Of a DNA stretch of 35,661 nucleotides, positions 9,728-17,274 are shown one piece after another (the stretch's first letter is position 1; each line of letters starts with the position of its first letter). Under the pieces are notes generated by a model. The model was not told where the DNA came from. It made no database searches and worked only from the letters and a program-made list of their open reading frames with translations. Where the stretch lies: assembly GCA_947450865.1 (NCBI GenBank), contig CANFWR010000011.1, positions 1 to 35,661 on the forward strand. The letters are read 5' to 3'. The translations under genes were made by a program, and so were the position numbers. This stretch comes from Cytophagaceae bacterium (GTDB lineage Bacteria > Bacteroidota > Bacteroidia > Cytophagales > Spirosomataceae).

Positions 9728-10713
9728 ATGTTACCTGTTTGAATAGATGCGATCGCTTTTCGGCCGGCGGCCTCCACGACTTGATTTAATACACTAAAAC
9801 GCGGGTCTTTCGAATACCCTAAACTAAATCGTTGGTAAATCTGCTGAGCGATAGTGGCCACTTTACATAGCCCAAACACATAGTAGAAAACCATTTCGCT
9901 CATATTTCGTCCCGTTCTAGAGGCGTAATAGTCAATCACCTCGCGGCGGGTAAAATTACCCGGCACATAGGATAGATTAAACATCTTCAATATATCCTCA
10001 TCTGCTGCCTCCGCCCAATAGGCCAAAGTCGTTCCCAAGTCCATCAGCGGATCTCCCACGGTAGCCATTTCCCAATCCAACACTGCCTGCACTTCTCCAG
10101 TAGTCGTAATGACTAAGTTATCGTATTTGAAGTCGTTGTGAATGAAGGCGACATCAGAGCTGGAAGGAATCGCAGAAAGAAGCCATTGAAATGCCTCCTC
10201 GATGGAAGGAACCTCCGAAGTCTTCGCCTTTTGAAAACGTTCCGCCCAGCCTTGCACCTGACGTAACGCATATCCCTCCGGTTTCCCTAAAGCTCCTAGG
10301 CCTGAGTCGGATAATTCCAGCGAATGCAAATCGATTAAGACATCTAGGGTAGATTGTGAAAGGTTGCGAAAAAACGATAAAGACGCCTCCGCCGGCGGAC
10401 GATTTCTAATAATCATTCCTTCCACCTTCTCCATCAGGAAAAAAGGCGCCCCTATAATGGCCTCGTCCTCACAGCAAGAAATGGGATGCGGCATCTTCGT
10501 ATATCCCGCCTTTTCTAAGGCCTTCAATACCCGAAACTCCCGAATCATATCGTGGGCTTTGGCAATCTTCAATCCGTGCGGAGGTCTGCGCAAGACATAA
10601 GTCTCCTCACCAGCACTTACCTGATAGGTCAGATTCGAGAATCCACCTGGAAAAGCCGTAACCTCCACGGAAGGAACGCCTAAATATGCCGGTAATTTTT
10701 CAAAGCCTTCCAT
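9724..10713 (-). CDS. APH-type phosphotransferase of the ACAD10/11 kinase type
   Basis: A kinase-fold protein of the aminoglycoside phosphotransferase superfamily, 329 aa. The Brenner-type loop FIHNDFKYDNLVI (190-202) carries His192 and catalytic Asp194, and the metal-binding Asp213 lies in VLDWEMATVGDPLMDLG. The nucleotide-binding loop region is FPGGFSNLTYQV (21-32). Next to an acyl-CoA dehydrogenase this is not an antibiotic-resistance gene. In eukaryotic ACAD10/11 and in the bacterial levulinate (Lva) route, this kinase phosphorylates 4-hydroxyacyl-CoA and the dehydrogenase-fold partner removes the phosphate. That role is inference here. Its start shares one base with the stop of the acyl-CoA dehydrogenase. 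Confidence 0.85.
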   Translation of the reverse strand: MEGFEKLPAYLGVPSVEVTAFPGGFSNLTYQVSAGEETYVLRRPPHGLKIAKAHDMIREFRVLKALEKAGYTKMPHPISCCEDEAIIGAPFFLMEKVEGMIIRNRPPAEASLSFFRNLSQSTLDVLIDLHSLELSDSGLGALGKPEGYALRQVQGWAERFQKAKTSEVPSIEEAFQWLLSAIPSSSDVAFIHNDFKYDNLVITTTGEVQAVLDWEMATVGDPLMDLGTTLAYWAEAADEDILKMFNLSYVPGNFTRREVIDYYASRTGRNMSEMVFYYVFGLCKVATIAQQIYQRFSLGYSKDPRFSVLNQVVEAAGRKAIASIQTGNI

Positions 10714-11903
10714 TAGCCTTTACGTGATTTAAGAATACTCTTCGCTAATACCGACTTATGCACCTCATCTGGTCCATCATAAATACGTGAACCGCGTTCG
10801 TGCCGGTACCAGAAGGACAGCATCGTATCATCGGTGATTCCTAATCCTCCGTGCACCTGAATCGCCCGATCGATTACCTTCATTAACACATCCGAAACAT
10901 AGAACTTGATGGTAGAGATATCTTCTTTGGCCGCCTTAGCACCTTTATTTTCGATAATGTGGGCTGTGTTTAATACTAAGAGGCGAGAGGCCTTAATCTC
11001 CGCTGCACTCTCCGCGATCCAATTTTGAATGGTTTGCTGCATCGCTAGCGAATGTCCTGGATTTAATTCTCGTTCAATCGCTCGGTCACACATCATCCCT
11101 AACGCCCGCTCACAAATCCCAATCCAACGCATACAGTGGTGAATACGACCTGGTCCTAAACGAACCTGCGCTAAGGTAAAACCCGATCCCTCCGTCCCAA
11201 TCAAATGAGACACCGGCACTCGGCAATTCACAAACTCCACCTCACTATGGGAAAGGTAGTCTTCGCCCTCATCTCCCATAATGGGAATATTGCGAATCAA
11301 CCGGTATCCAGGATTATCCAAAGGCACCACAATCATACTCGCCCGTTCATACTTATTTTCCGCCGAAGGATTCGTCACCGCCATCACAATCGTAAAGGAT
11401 GCTCCATCCGCAGAGGACGTAAACCATTTGTGTCCATTAATCACATATTCATCACCCTCTCGTACAGCGGTCGTAGACATGTGCACCGGATTACTTCCCG
11501 CATGCTCAGGCTCCGTCATCGCAAAACAAGAACGAATCTCACCCCGCTCTAATGGCATTAGGTATTTCTCTTGTATAAAGGGAGAAGCAAATTGATGCAT
11601 CAACTCCATATTCCCTATATCTGGCGCATTGCAATTAAAAACGTAATGTCCCAAAGGGCTCGTCCCTAACACTTCTGAGATCGAAGCAAATTCCACTAAG
11701 GACAAACCAAGTCCTCCATGTGAAACGGGCAGGTGAGGGGCAAACAATCCCTCTGCTTTCGCTTTAGTGCGTAGTGCTTGCAAGGCAGGCAAATGAGCCC
11801 GAAAAGAACCATAAATGGCCCCTTGCTCTAAAGGAATAATGTATTTATCGAGGAATGCCCGGTAACGAGGTACAAGTTCGAGTGCTTTATCTGAAACAAA
11901 CAT
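10713..11903 (-). CDS. Acyl-CoA dehydrogenase family flavoenzyme (ACAD10/11 or LvaC-like partner)
   Basis: An FAD-dependent enzyme of the acyl-CoA dehydrogenase family, 396 aa, cytoplasmic. Visible features are CFAMTEPEHAGSNPVHM, the flavin-binding GHKWFTSSADGA, the helical C-terminal region QVRLGPGRIHHCMRWIG, and the closing VHGGLGITDDTMLSFWYRHERG plus YDGPDEVHKSVLAKSIL. The R-x-GRIHHCMRW version is the form found beside APH-type kinases. It lies between an SDR gene (2-bp gap) and the kinase gene (1-base overlap), so the set is one transcript. With the kinase it may turn 4-phosphooxy-acyl-CoA into an enoyl-CoA instead of carrying out ordinary dehydrogenation; this is inference from characterised relatives. 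Confidence 0.9.
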   Translation of the reverse strand: MFVSDKALELVPRYRAFLDKYIIPLEQGAIYGSFRAHLPALQALRTKAKAEGLFAPHLPVSHGGLGLSLVEFASISEVLGTSPLGHYVFNCNAPDIGNMELMHQFASPFIQEKYLMPLERGEIRSCFAMTEPEHAGSNPVHMSTTAVREGDEYVINGHKWFTSSADGASFTIVMAVTNPSAENKYERASMIVVPLDNPGYRLIRNIPIMGDEGEDYLSHSEVEFVNCRVPVSHLIGTEGSGFTLAQVRLGPGRIHHCMRWIGICERALGMMCDRAIERELNPGHSLAMQQTIQNWIAESAAEIKASRLLVLNTAHIIENKGAKAAKEDISTIKFYVSDVLMKVIDRAIQVHGGLGITDDTMLSFWYRHERGSRIYDGPDEVHKSVLAKSILKSRKG

Positions 11904-11905
11904 AA

Positions 11906-12664
11906 TTAAATGGTTAAGCCACCATCAGCAGTAATCACTGCTCCGGTGGTGTAAGACGCTCCTGGTGAGGCAAGGTATAAAGCAGTAGCTCCGATTTCCT
12001 CCGGCGTGCCTATGCGTTTAATCGGTAATTGACGAAGCGTATGTTGAAGTATTTTGTCATTGGACCAAAGCGCCTCCGAAAACTTCGTCTTGATCAATCC
12101 CGGACAAATGGCGTTCACGCGGATATTGAAGTCGCCCCATTCTTTGGCAAAAGCCTTCGTCATCGAAATAAGCGCCGCCTTACTCACACTATAAATCCCC
12201 AATCCGGGTTCCGGAGAAATACCGCCCACAGAGCTAATGTTAATCACGGACGCGTTAGCAGATTTCTGAAGATGAGGCAGACATAAGCGCATTAACTCAA
12301 ATGGTGCCTTCAGGTTCACGTTCATAATCTTATCGAAAGTATCCAGCGTAGTATCGTGAATAGGGCCAAAAGTCGGATTAGTGGCCGCATTATTCACGAG
12401 AATGTCGATTTGGCCGTATTTGGCAATCGTTTTTTCCACGAGTGACGCCAATTGATCCATCTTACCCACGTGGCACACAATTCCTGTCGCCTCATATCCT
12501 TTGTCCCGCAATTCCTGGGCTAATTGATCTAAAGTAGGTTGGTCCCGACTACTGATGACCACCTGCGCTCCAGCCTCCGCAAAAAACTCCGCAATACTGA
12601 ATCCGATTCCCTTACTAGCGCCCGTAATGAGGGCTACTTGATTCTTCAATGAAAATGCCTGCAT
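11906..12664 (-). CDS. SDR family oxidoreductase
   Basis: A classical short-chain dehydrogenase/reductase, 252 aa. The cofactor motif TGASKGIG is at 14-21, NNAA follows strand 4, and the catalytic Ser-Tyr-Lys set is in NISSVGG and YSVSKAAL. The C-terminus (GASYTTGAVITADGGLTI) is typical. It is the first gene of the minus-strand acyl-CoA cluster, two bases ahead of the acyl-CoA dehydrogenase. In Lva-type pathways an SDR interconverts 4-oxo and 4-hydroxyacyl-CoA; 3-oxoacyl reduction is the default alternative. The divergent gene at 12739 starts 75 bp away, so the short gap must hold both promoters. I could not identify boxes there with confidence. Confidence 0.9.
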   Translation of the reverse strand: MQAFSLKNQVALITGASKGIGFSIAEFFAEAGAQVVISSRDQPTLDQLAQELRDKGYEATGIVCHVGKMDQLASLVEKTIAKYGQIDILVNNAATNPTFGPIHDTTLDTFDKIMNVNLKAPFELMRLCLPHLQKSANASVINISSVGGISPEPGLGIYSVSKAALISMTKAFAKEWGDFNIRVNAICPGLIKTKFSEALWSNDKILQHTLRQLPIKRIGTPEEIGATALYLASPGASYTTGAVITADGGLTI

Positions 12665-12738
12665 ATTCTAATCTATTTTTAAACAATTTAAAGAAATAAT
12701 ATGGTAATTTACGCTATCAATACTTGAAAAAATAGACC

Positions 12739-13695
12739 ATGAAACAAGTTGTCTTTTACGAAACTGGATTACCTGAAAATGTACTTCAATTAGAAGAAAT
12801 AAAAATGCCATCGCCTGCACAAGGCGAAGCGCTCATACGCATTACGGCTCGTAACATCAATCCATCCGATATGATGTTTGTGAGAGGGCTATATGGCATT
12901 ACTCCTAATTTACCAAGTAGTGCGGGTTTTGAAGCAGCTGGAGTTGTGGAGGAATCAGCTAAGTTTCCGAAAGGCACACGCGTCATTTTTACCTCTGTGG
13001 GTACTTGGAAAGAGTTTACCTGCGTTTCGGATGCGGGTTTGATACCTATTCCAGAGGGAATGTCGGATGAGGTGGCCTGTCAGGCTTTTGTGAATCCGGT
13101 GACCGCTTATGGTATGATAGAGACCTCTGGACTTCAAAAAGGGGGGAGTTTATTGATTACTGCGGGTGCATCAGCCTGGGGTAAGGTTGTCATTCAATTA
13201 GCTGCGATGCGCGGTATTCATGTCATCGCTACGGTGAGACGACAAGATCAAAAGCAAACTTTATTGGATTTAGGGGCTACGGCGGTTATAGACGTAGCAA
13301 CAGAAAGCTTGACGAAGAAAGTGAAGGAGATATTCCCTGAGGGAATCGATTATGTATTTGATGCGGTAGGTGGGGATCAGGGGGCCAAAGCCCTAAATTG
13401 CCTCAGAACTGGCGGAAAGATGCTCGTGTTTGGCCTATTGAGTCAAGAACCCATTCCATTACATTCCGGCGTTTTAATTTTCAAAAAACTGAGCGTTGAG
13501 GGCTGGTGGCTGAGTTCTTGGTGGGCAGAATTAGGATTTGATGGAATACAGAAAGCCATCAAAGAGGTTTTCTCTCTTCTATTAAGCCAAGAAGTGACAT
13601 TAGATATTCAGGCTACCTATCCTTTGGCACAATTCAAAGAGGCCATTGAGGCTTACCAAACAGAAGGACGTACCGGAAAAATATTATTGATGTAA
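12739..13695 (+). CDS. MDR-superfamily quinone/enoyl-thioester reductase-like protein
   Basis: A zinc-free NADPH-dependent reductase of the medium-chain dehydrogenase superfamily, 318 aa. It is nearest in pattern to 2-enoyl thioester reductases and quinone reductases: ARNINPSDMMFVRGLYG near residues 37-53 has the NPSD motif of that group. No cysteine ligands for structural zinc are apparent. The nucleotide-binding motif (ITAGASAWGKVVIQLA) has the A-x-x-x-G-x-x pattern. VFDAVGGDQGAK and the tail YQTEGRTGKILLM are family features. It diverges from the SDR cluster. Its 3' end overlaps the 3' end of a minus-strand lipoprotein gene by 12 bases. Confidence 0.82.
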   Translation: MKQVVFYETGLPENVLQLEEIKMPSPAQGEALIRITARNINPSDMMFVRGLYGITPNLPSSAGFEAAGVVEESAKFPKGTRVIFTSVGTWKEFTCVSDAGLIPIPEGMSDEVACQAFVNPVTAYGMIETSGLQKGGSLLITAGASAWGKVVIQLAAMRGIHVIATVRRQDQKQTLLDLGATAVIDVATESLTKKVKEIFPEGIDYVFDAVGGDQGAKALNCLRTGGKMLVFGLLSQEPIPLHSGVLIFKKLSVEGWWLSSWWAELGFDGIQKAIKEVFSLLLSQEVTLDIQATYPLAQFKEAIEAYQTEGRTGKILLM

Positions 13696-14037
13696 GGAAT
13701 CCAGCTCTACAGGCTGATCATCGGGTTCGTGGGTATTTCGGCCATCGGTCGGAATACCATCGCCGATTACTTCATAAGAAAGTTTGTCTCCTGCGAGGGT
13801 AACTTCTAGGTTATACAAGAAAGTACCTTCCGGCTCCTTCGTTTTCAATACACCGGTGTAAAGGGAATCACTCTTTTGAACTAAAGAAACGTCCAATACA
13901 TTCACACCCGTAACGTGCTCTTTTTGAAGATTTTGCAACCATAAATCGCGCACCTCTGCCTCGATTTCAGTGGAGGATTTTTCACAGGAATTTAGAACGA
14001 ACAGGGAGGCCAAAGCCACTAATAATACTCTAATCAT
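13684..14037 (-). CDS. Small putative lipoprotein, function unknown
   Basis: A 117-aa protein with a lipoprotein signal peptide: a hydrophobic stretch followed by the lipobox LNSC (Cys18). The mature part is short and charged (EIEAEVRDLWLQNLQKEHV and onward), with a beta-rich middle (LYTGVLKTKEPEGTFLYNLEVTLAG) and an acidic Asp/Glu-rich tail. I do not recognise a family. It is convergent with the MDR gene, and the last 12 bases overlap. The ThuA gene upstream on the same strand begins 51 bp away and is probably transcribed in the same direction. Being real is supported by the intact lipobox and codon pattern; its function is open. Confidence 0.75.
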   Translation of the reverse strand: MIRVLLVALASLFVLNSCEKSSTEIEAEVRDLWLQNLQKEHVTGVNVLDVSLVQKSDSLYTGVLKTKEPEGTFLYNLEVTLAGDKLSYEVIGDGIPTDGRNTHEPDDQPVELDSLHQ

Positions 14038-14088
14038 GGTGCAAAAATGGGCATTTTTCCCGAAAAAAGGAAAATTAAAGCCTGTTTT

Positions 14089-14892
14089 TTAAAACCTCAA
14101 CCCATCATCTTTCCCCGTCGAGAATGCCTTCGAGTAATCGATTTTGCGAACCTGGCCAGCGATGTAATTAATACCTTGCAACAAGTGGTTCAAGTAGGTA
14201 GGCTCTTGGTAGTTTTCTTTTGCATGGCCAAGCGTAGTGACCCAGATGTGACCGCCTTGGAAGTGTTGGGTCCAAACTGCTGGAAAATAATCGCCGTAAA
14301 CGCCTTTGTGTTTCGTGATGAGGTCTTTTTGAGATTGGTCTAAGGTGGTTACGTCGTGCATCATCAAGGTTTGGATGCCAGGGTAAAGTTCAAAGCCAAA
14401 ATAGCATTCGTCTTCTTTCGTCCATTTTAAAGGAACACCTTTTAGGGATGGGTGCGATGGGGCGATGTTGATGACCGAGAAGGGTTGGAACTTGGCGTGC
14501 CAAGAGAAAGTTTCGCAAACCATCGATTTGAACCAGCTCCATTTGCGTTCTGTTCCCGTTACCGAGTGCACACCCACGAATCCGCCACCGGCTTCGATGT
14601 AGCGGCGGAAAGCGACGCGCTGAGCGTCTGAGTCGAAGACGTCGTTGTTCGTGGAGGTGAAGATGATGACTTTGTATTTGGCTAAATTCTGTTCTTCAAA
14701 CACCACCGGATCAGCAGATACATCCACTTGAAAGCGATTTTCAGCGCCTAACTTCTGAACCGCAGCTACCGCAGAGGGAATATTATCGTGCACGTAGCCT
14801 GGGCCATTTTTCGTGTAGACAAGAACTGAATAAGAAGTCTTTTGCGAAAAACCAGCAAAAGCAAAAAGCAGAAATAATGTCGTTAATCTCAT
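14089..14892 (-). CDS. Secreted ThuA-domain protein
   Basis: A ThuA-like protein of 267 aa with a signal peptide at 1-16 (MRLTTLFLLFAFAGFS). ThuA domains have a class-I glutamine-amidotransferase-like fold and are common in secreted sugar-metabolism loci of Bacteroidota; their chemistry is poorly known. Visible motifs are VLVYTKNGPGYVHDN near the start, KYKVIIFTSTNNDVF, the GGGFVGVHSVTGTE turn, and FPAVWTQHFQGGHIWVTTLGH near the C-terminus. It overlaps the M28 peptidase gene upstream by 4 bases, so the two are co-transcribed. A carbohydrate link is inferred from the family only. Confidence 0.88.
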   Translation of the reverse strand: MRLTTLFLLFAFAGFSQKTSYSVLVYTKNGPGYVHDNIPSAVAAVQKLGAENRFQVDVSADPVVFEEQNLAKYKVIIFTSTNNDVFDSDAQRVAFRRYIEAGGGFVGVHSVTGTERKWSWFKSMVCETFSWHAKFQPFSVINIAPSHPSLKGVPLKWTKEDECYFGFELYPGIQTLMMHDVTTLDQSQKDLITKHKGVYGDYFPAVWTQHFQGGHIWVTTLGHAKENYQEPTYLNHLLQGINYIAGQVRKIDYSKAFSTGKDDGLRF

Positions 14893-16259
14893 TTTACGCC
14901 GTATTTATCAATTAAATAGATGATGGCCGCTATGTTCACGGCGCCTAAATGTAATTCTCTTTTGTTTACGTTTTCAAATACATCCGTTTTTGCGTGGTGT
15001 AGATCAAAATAGCGTTGGCTATCTGGAATTAATCCCGCTAAAATGGTGGCTTTATTTACTCCTAACATCGGTCCAATGTCCGTACCGCCACCACCTGCAG
15101 TAATTTCAGAACTGTAGGGTTTCAATAAGGAATTCCAGGTTTGAAATCTAGCTAATTGAGTAGGAGAGGCCGTTATTCCAATCGAGCGAGGGGTGAAGCC
15201 GCCTTCGTCGCTTTCGAGAACGAAGATGTGGTTCTCTTTGTTAATTTTGGCTTGATTGGCGTATTCGTTTCCGCCGCGAACGCCGTTTTCTTCGTTTGCG
15301 AATAGGACAAAACGAATCGTACGTTTGGGTTTGTAGTTTACGGCTTTCATGACGCGTAACACTTCCATCGTTTGGACGATACCGGCACCGTCGTCGTGTG
15401 CACCTTCGTTTACGTCCCAGCTATCCAAGTGACCGCCTAAGGTGATGAATTCGTCTGGGAATTCGGATCCGCGGATTTCAGCGACTACGTTGTTTTCGTC
15501 CGCGTCTGGAAGGAAGAAACCGTAGGTTTGTAACTGGGCTTTGATGGTTCCTTTTTTGGCCAAAGCATACAACATCTTCGCATCATCCGGACCCAAAGCA
15601 ACCGCCGGAATCTTCGGATACGCCTCATCATAACTCATACTGCCCGTATGAGGCATATTATCCGGCGCAGTACTCAGCGAGTGAATCATCACCGACACAG
15701 CCCCATATTTCGCGGCTCTACTCGCACCAGAACGGCGAAAAGCGCCACTCTCACCATAAGCCTTAAAAGTCTGAATCTTCGTAGGATCAAAAACACTATG
15801 GTAATACACAATCTTTCCCTTCACCTCATCCTTCCGCTTTTCTAATTCCTCGAAACTAGCCACTGCGACCACTTCCGCCTCGATTAATCCATTGGAGCCC
15901 ATTGAATTCCCTAAGGCCAAAGCCGCCAATGGCTGCATTCTCGCCTCTCCATTCACCCCCGTAATCGCCACAAAATCATTCCCGCCACGCTTCCAATTAG
16001 GCGTTTTGCAAGGCTGCAAAAACACTTTATCAGCACCAATCGCCTCTAAACTCTTCTTCCCCCAAATCACCGCATTTTGTTGCTGCGGCGAACCGGCTAA
16101 ACGACCACCGATCTTTTTAGTTAACTCATACAATAAGTCATAGGCCTTCCCGTTTGTCATAATCTCGTCTGACATCTTCTTGATAAACAGACTGTCGACA
16201 TTGGATTGTGCGTTAGAAAAGAGGGGTAGCAATAAAAGGGGTAGGTAACGTAATTTCAT
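14889..16259 (-). CDS. Secreted M28 family zinc aminopeptidase
   Basis: A co-catalytic dizinc exopeptidase of family M28, 456 aa, with a signal peptide at 1-17. An inserted PA domain lies around 100-240 (VVAVASFEELEKR, GAVSVMIHSLS). Zinc and catalytic residues are readable: GGHLDSWD (His277, Asp279), GAHDDGAG (bridging Asp289 or 290), FANEENG (catalytic Glu323 and ligand Glu324), SDEGG (Asp351) and DLHHAKTD (His421 or 422). All are present, so an active periplasmic peptidase is expected. It is the first gene of a two-gene unit with the ThuA protein. A box close to the Bacteroidota -7 consensus (TATCTTTA on the minus strand, 16282-16289) lies upstream but is not exact. Confidence 0.92.
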   Translation of the reverse strand: MKLRYLPLLLLPLFSNAQSNVDSLFIKKMSDEIMTNGKAYDLLYELTKKIGGRLAGSPQQQNAVIWGKKSLEAIGADKVFLQPCKTPNWKRGGNDFVAITGVNGEARMQPLAALALGNSMGSNGLIEAEVVAVASFEELEKRKDEVKGKIVYYHSVFDPTKIQTFKAYGESGAFRRSGASRAAKYGAVSVMIHSLSTAPDNMPHTGSMSYDEAYPKIPAVALGPDDAKMLYALAKKGTIKAQLQTYGFFLPDADENNVVAEIRGSEFPDEFITLGGHLDSWDVNEGAHDDGAGIVQTMEVLRVMKAVNYKPKRTIRFVLFANEENGVRGGNEYANQAKINKENHIFVLESDEGGFTPRSIGITASPTQLARFQTWNSLLKPYSSEITAGGGGTDIGPMLGVNKATILAGLIPDSQRYFDLHHAKTDVFENVNKRELHLGAVNIAAIIYLIDKYGVK

Positions 16260-16329
16260 AGAGGTTTAATAAAAGTGTGTTTAAAGATAGGGATATTTCG
16301 GTAAATTTATACAGTGGGTAGTGGACCTT

Positions 16330-16358
16330 AGTCCGGAGGAAATGAGTCCGGAGGAAAT
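16330..16358. repeat. Tandem 14-bp repeat upstream of DUF4197 gene
   Basis: Two exact copies of AGTCCGGAGGAAAT at 16330-16343 and 16345-16358, one base apart. They lie in the 172-bp divergent gap between the M28 and DUF4197 genes. A small perfect hairpin, ATCCCC-gca-GGGGAT, follows at 16372-16386, and then two imperfect CTTTATTCTTT copies. They could be a regulator-binding site or decayed repetitive DNA; nothing in the window decides. Confidence 0.7.
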
Positions 16359-16431
16359 ATTTCATATGGTCATCCCCGCAGGGGATTCCTACTTTATTCT
16401 TTGTGCTTTATGCTTTATTCTTTAAAATAAC

Positions 16432-17151
16432 ATGAAAAAAATACTTTTACTCATACTAGTTCTCAGCTTTAACGCTCATTCCCAATCCTTCCAAGGCCTT
16501 CTCAAAAAAGCCACCGAAATCGCTTCAGGCGCTCAAAAAACAGGTTTAAGTTCAGATGATATCGCCAATGGCCTCAAAGAAGCTTTACGTGTTGGTGCCG
16601 AAAAAGGCTGTTCAACGCTCGCAAAACCGGACGGATTCTTCAAAAATGCCGCCCTTAAAATCCTCATGCCACCTGAAGCCACTAAAGTAGAAAACACCCT
16701 CAGAAGCGTAGGTCTAAACCAATTAGCGGACGATTTCATCCTCAGTATGAACCGCGCTGCAGAAGATGCTTCTGCTACGGCCGCACCCATCTTTGTGAAC
16801 GCTATTAAACAAATAACTATTACGGATGGGCTAACTATTTTACGAGGCGATGAAACAGCAGCTACTACTTATTTGCGTTCTAAAACAACCGATAATTTAA
16901 AATCTACCTTTAATCCTATCGTTAAAACATCCTTAGATAAAGTAAAAGCAACACAATATTGGGAAAGAGCCATCACGGCCTACAACGCCATTCCTTTCAG
17001 TAATAAGAAGATTAACCCAGACCTCAGTGCTTATGTAACCGAAAAGGCGATGGAGGGCATTTATAGTGAGATTGCAAAGCAAGAAAAAGATATACGTGCA
17101 AATCCGATGGCTAGGACGACTGAGTTGCTGAAGAGGGTGTTTGAGAAGTAA
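16432..17151 (+). CDS. Secreted DUF4197 family protein
   Basis: A 239-aa protein with a signal peptide at 1-17 (MKKILLLILVLSFNAHS). The rest matches the DUF4197 pattern: an N-terminal helical part with GLKEALRVGAEKGCSTLAK, then AALKILMPPEA, ITDGLTILRGDETAATTYLR in the middle and VTEKAMEGIYSEIAKQEKDIR near the end. The family is widespread in Gram-negative bacteria and has no assigned function; the usual length is about 220-250 aa, so this one is complete. It stands alone, divergent from the M28 gene and 122 bp before the TonB-receptor gene. Confidence 0.88.
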   Translation: MKKILLLILVLSFNAHSQSFQGLLKKATEIASGAQKTGLSSDDIANGLKEALRVGAEKGCSTLAKPDGFFKNAALKILMPPEATKVENTLRSVGLNQLADDFILSMNRAAEDASATAAPIFVNAIKQITITDGLTILRGDETAATTYLRSKTTDNLKSTFNPIVKTSLDKVKATQYWERAITAYNAIPFSNKKINPDLSAYVTEKAMEGIYSEIAKQEKDIRANPMARTTELLKRVFEK

Positions 17152-17244
17152 TTAATACATTATTCGCAAATATTACCCGCTTATTTTAATCTACATAATA
17201 AGCCCTTTTGTCTATAAAGGACAAAGCATTCGTTTATTTAAAGC

Positions 17245-17274
17245 TATATTTGGTTTAATGTTAAACCAAATATA
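17245..17274 (+). promoter_or_regulatory. Promoter -7 box inside a perfect 30-bp palindrome upstream of the TonB receptor
   Basis: An exact Bacteroidota -7 box, TATATTTG, is at 17245-17252. It is also the start of a perfect inverted repeat: two 14-base arms (17245-17258 and 17261-17274) with a 2-base centre. The right arm ends on the first base of the start codon. Transcription from this box would begin near the palindrome centre, so the structure acts mainly on DNA, as expected for a dimeric repressor. No convincing TTG -33 box is at the usual distance, so an activator may be involved. Confidence 0.7.

Noticed and set aside
9724-10713. APH-family gene as an aminoglycoside-resistance gene
   Set aside because: It is inside an acyl-CoA operon, coupled to an acyl-CoA dehydrogenase; the kinase family there acts on hydroxyacyl-CoA.
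11205-11595. Open frames of about 100 codons antisense to the acyl-CoA dehydrogenase
   Set aside because: They lie fully inside a well-supported gene and show no family features; they are a by-product of its codon use.
16372-16386. ATCCCC-gca-GGGGAT followed by TTC, which resembles the tRNA-Lys 3' end and could be a fourth att remnant
   Set aside because: The likeness comes from both being short GC palindromes. There is an extra C and G and a different centre, no terminator next to it, and no element-like DNA around it.
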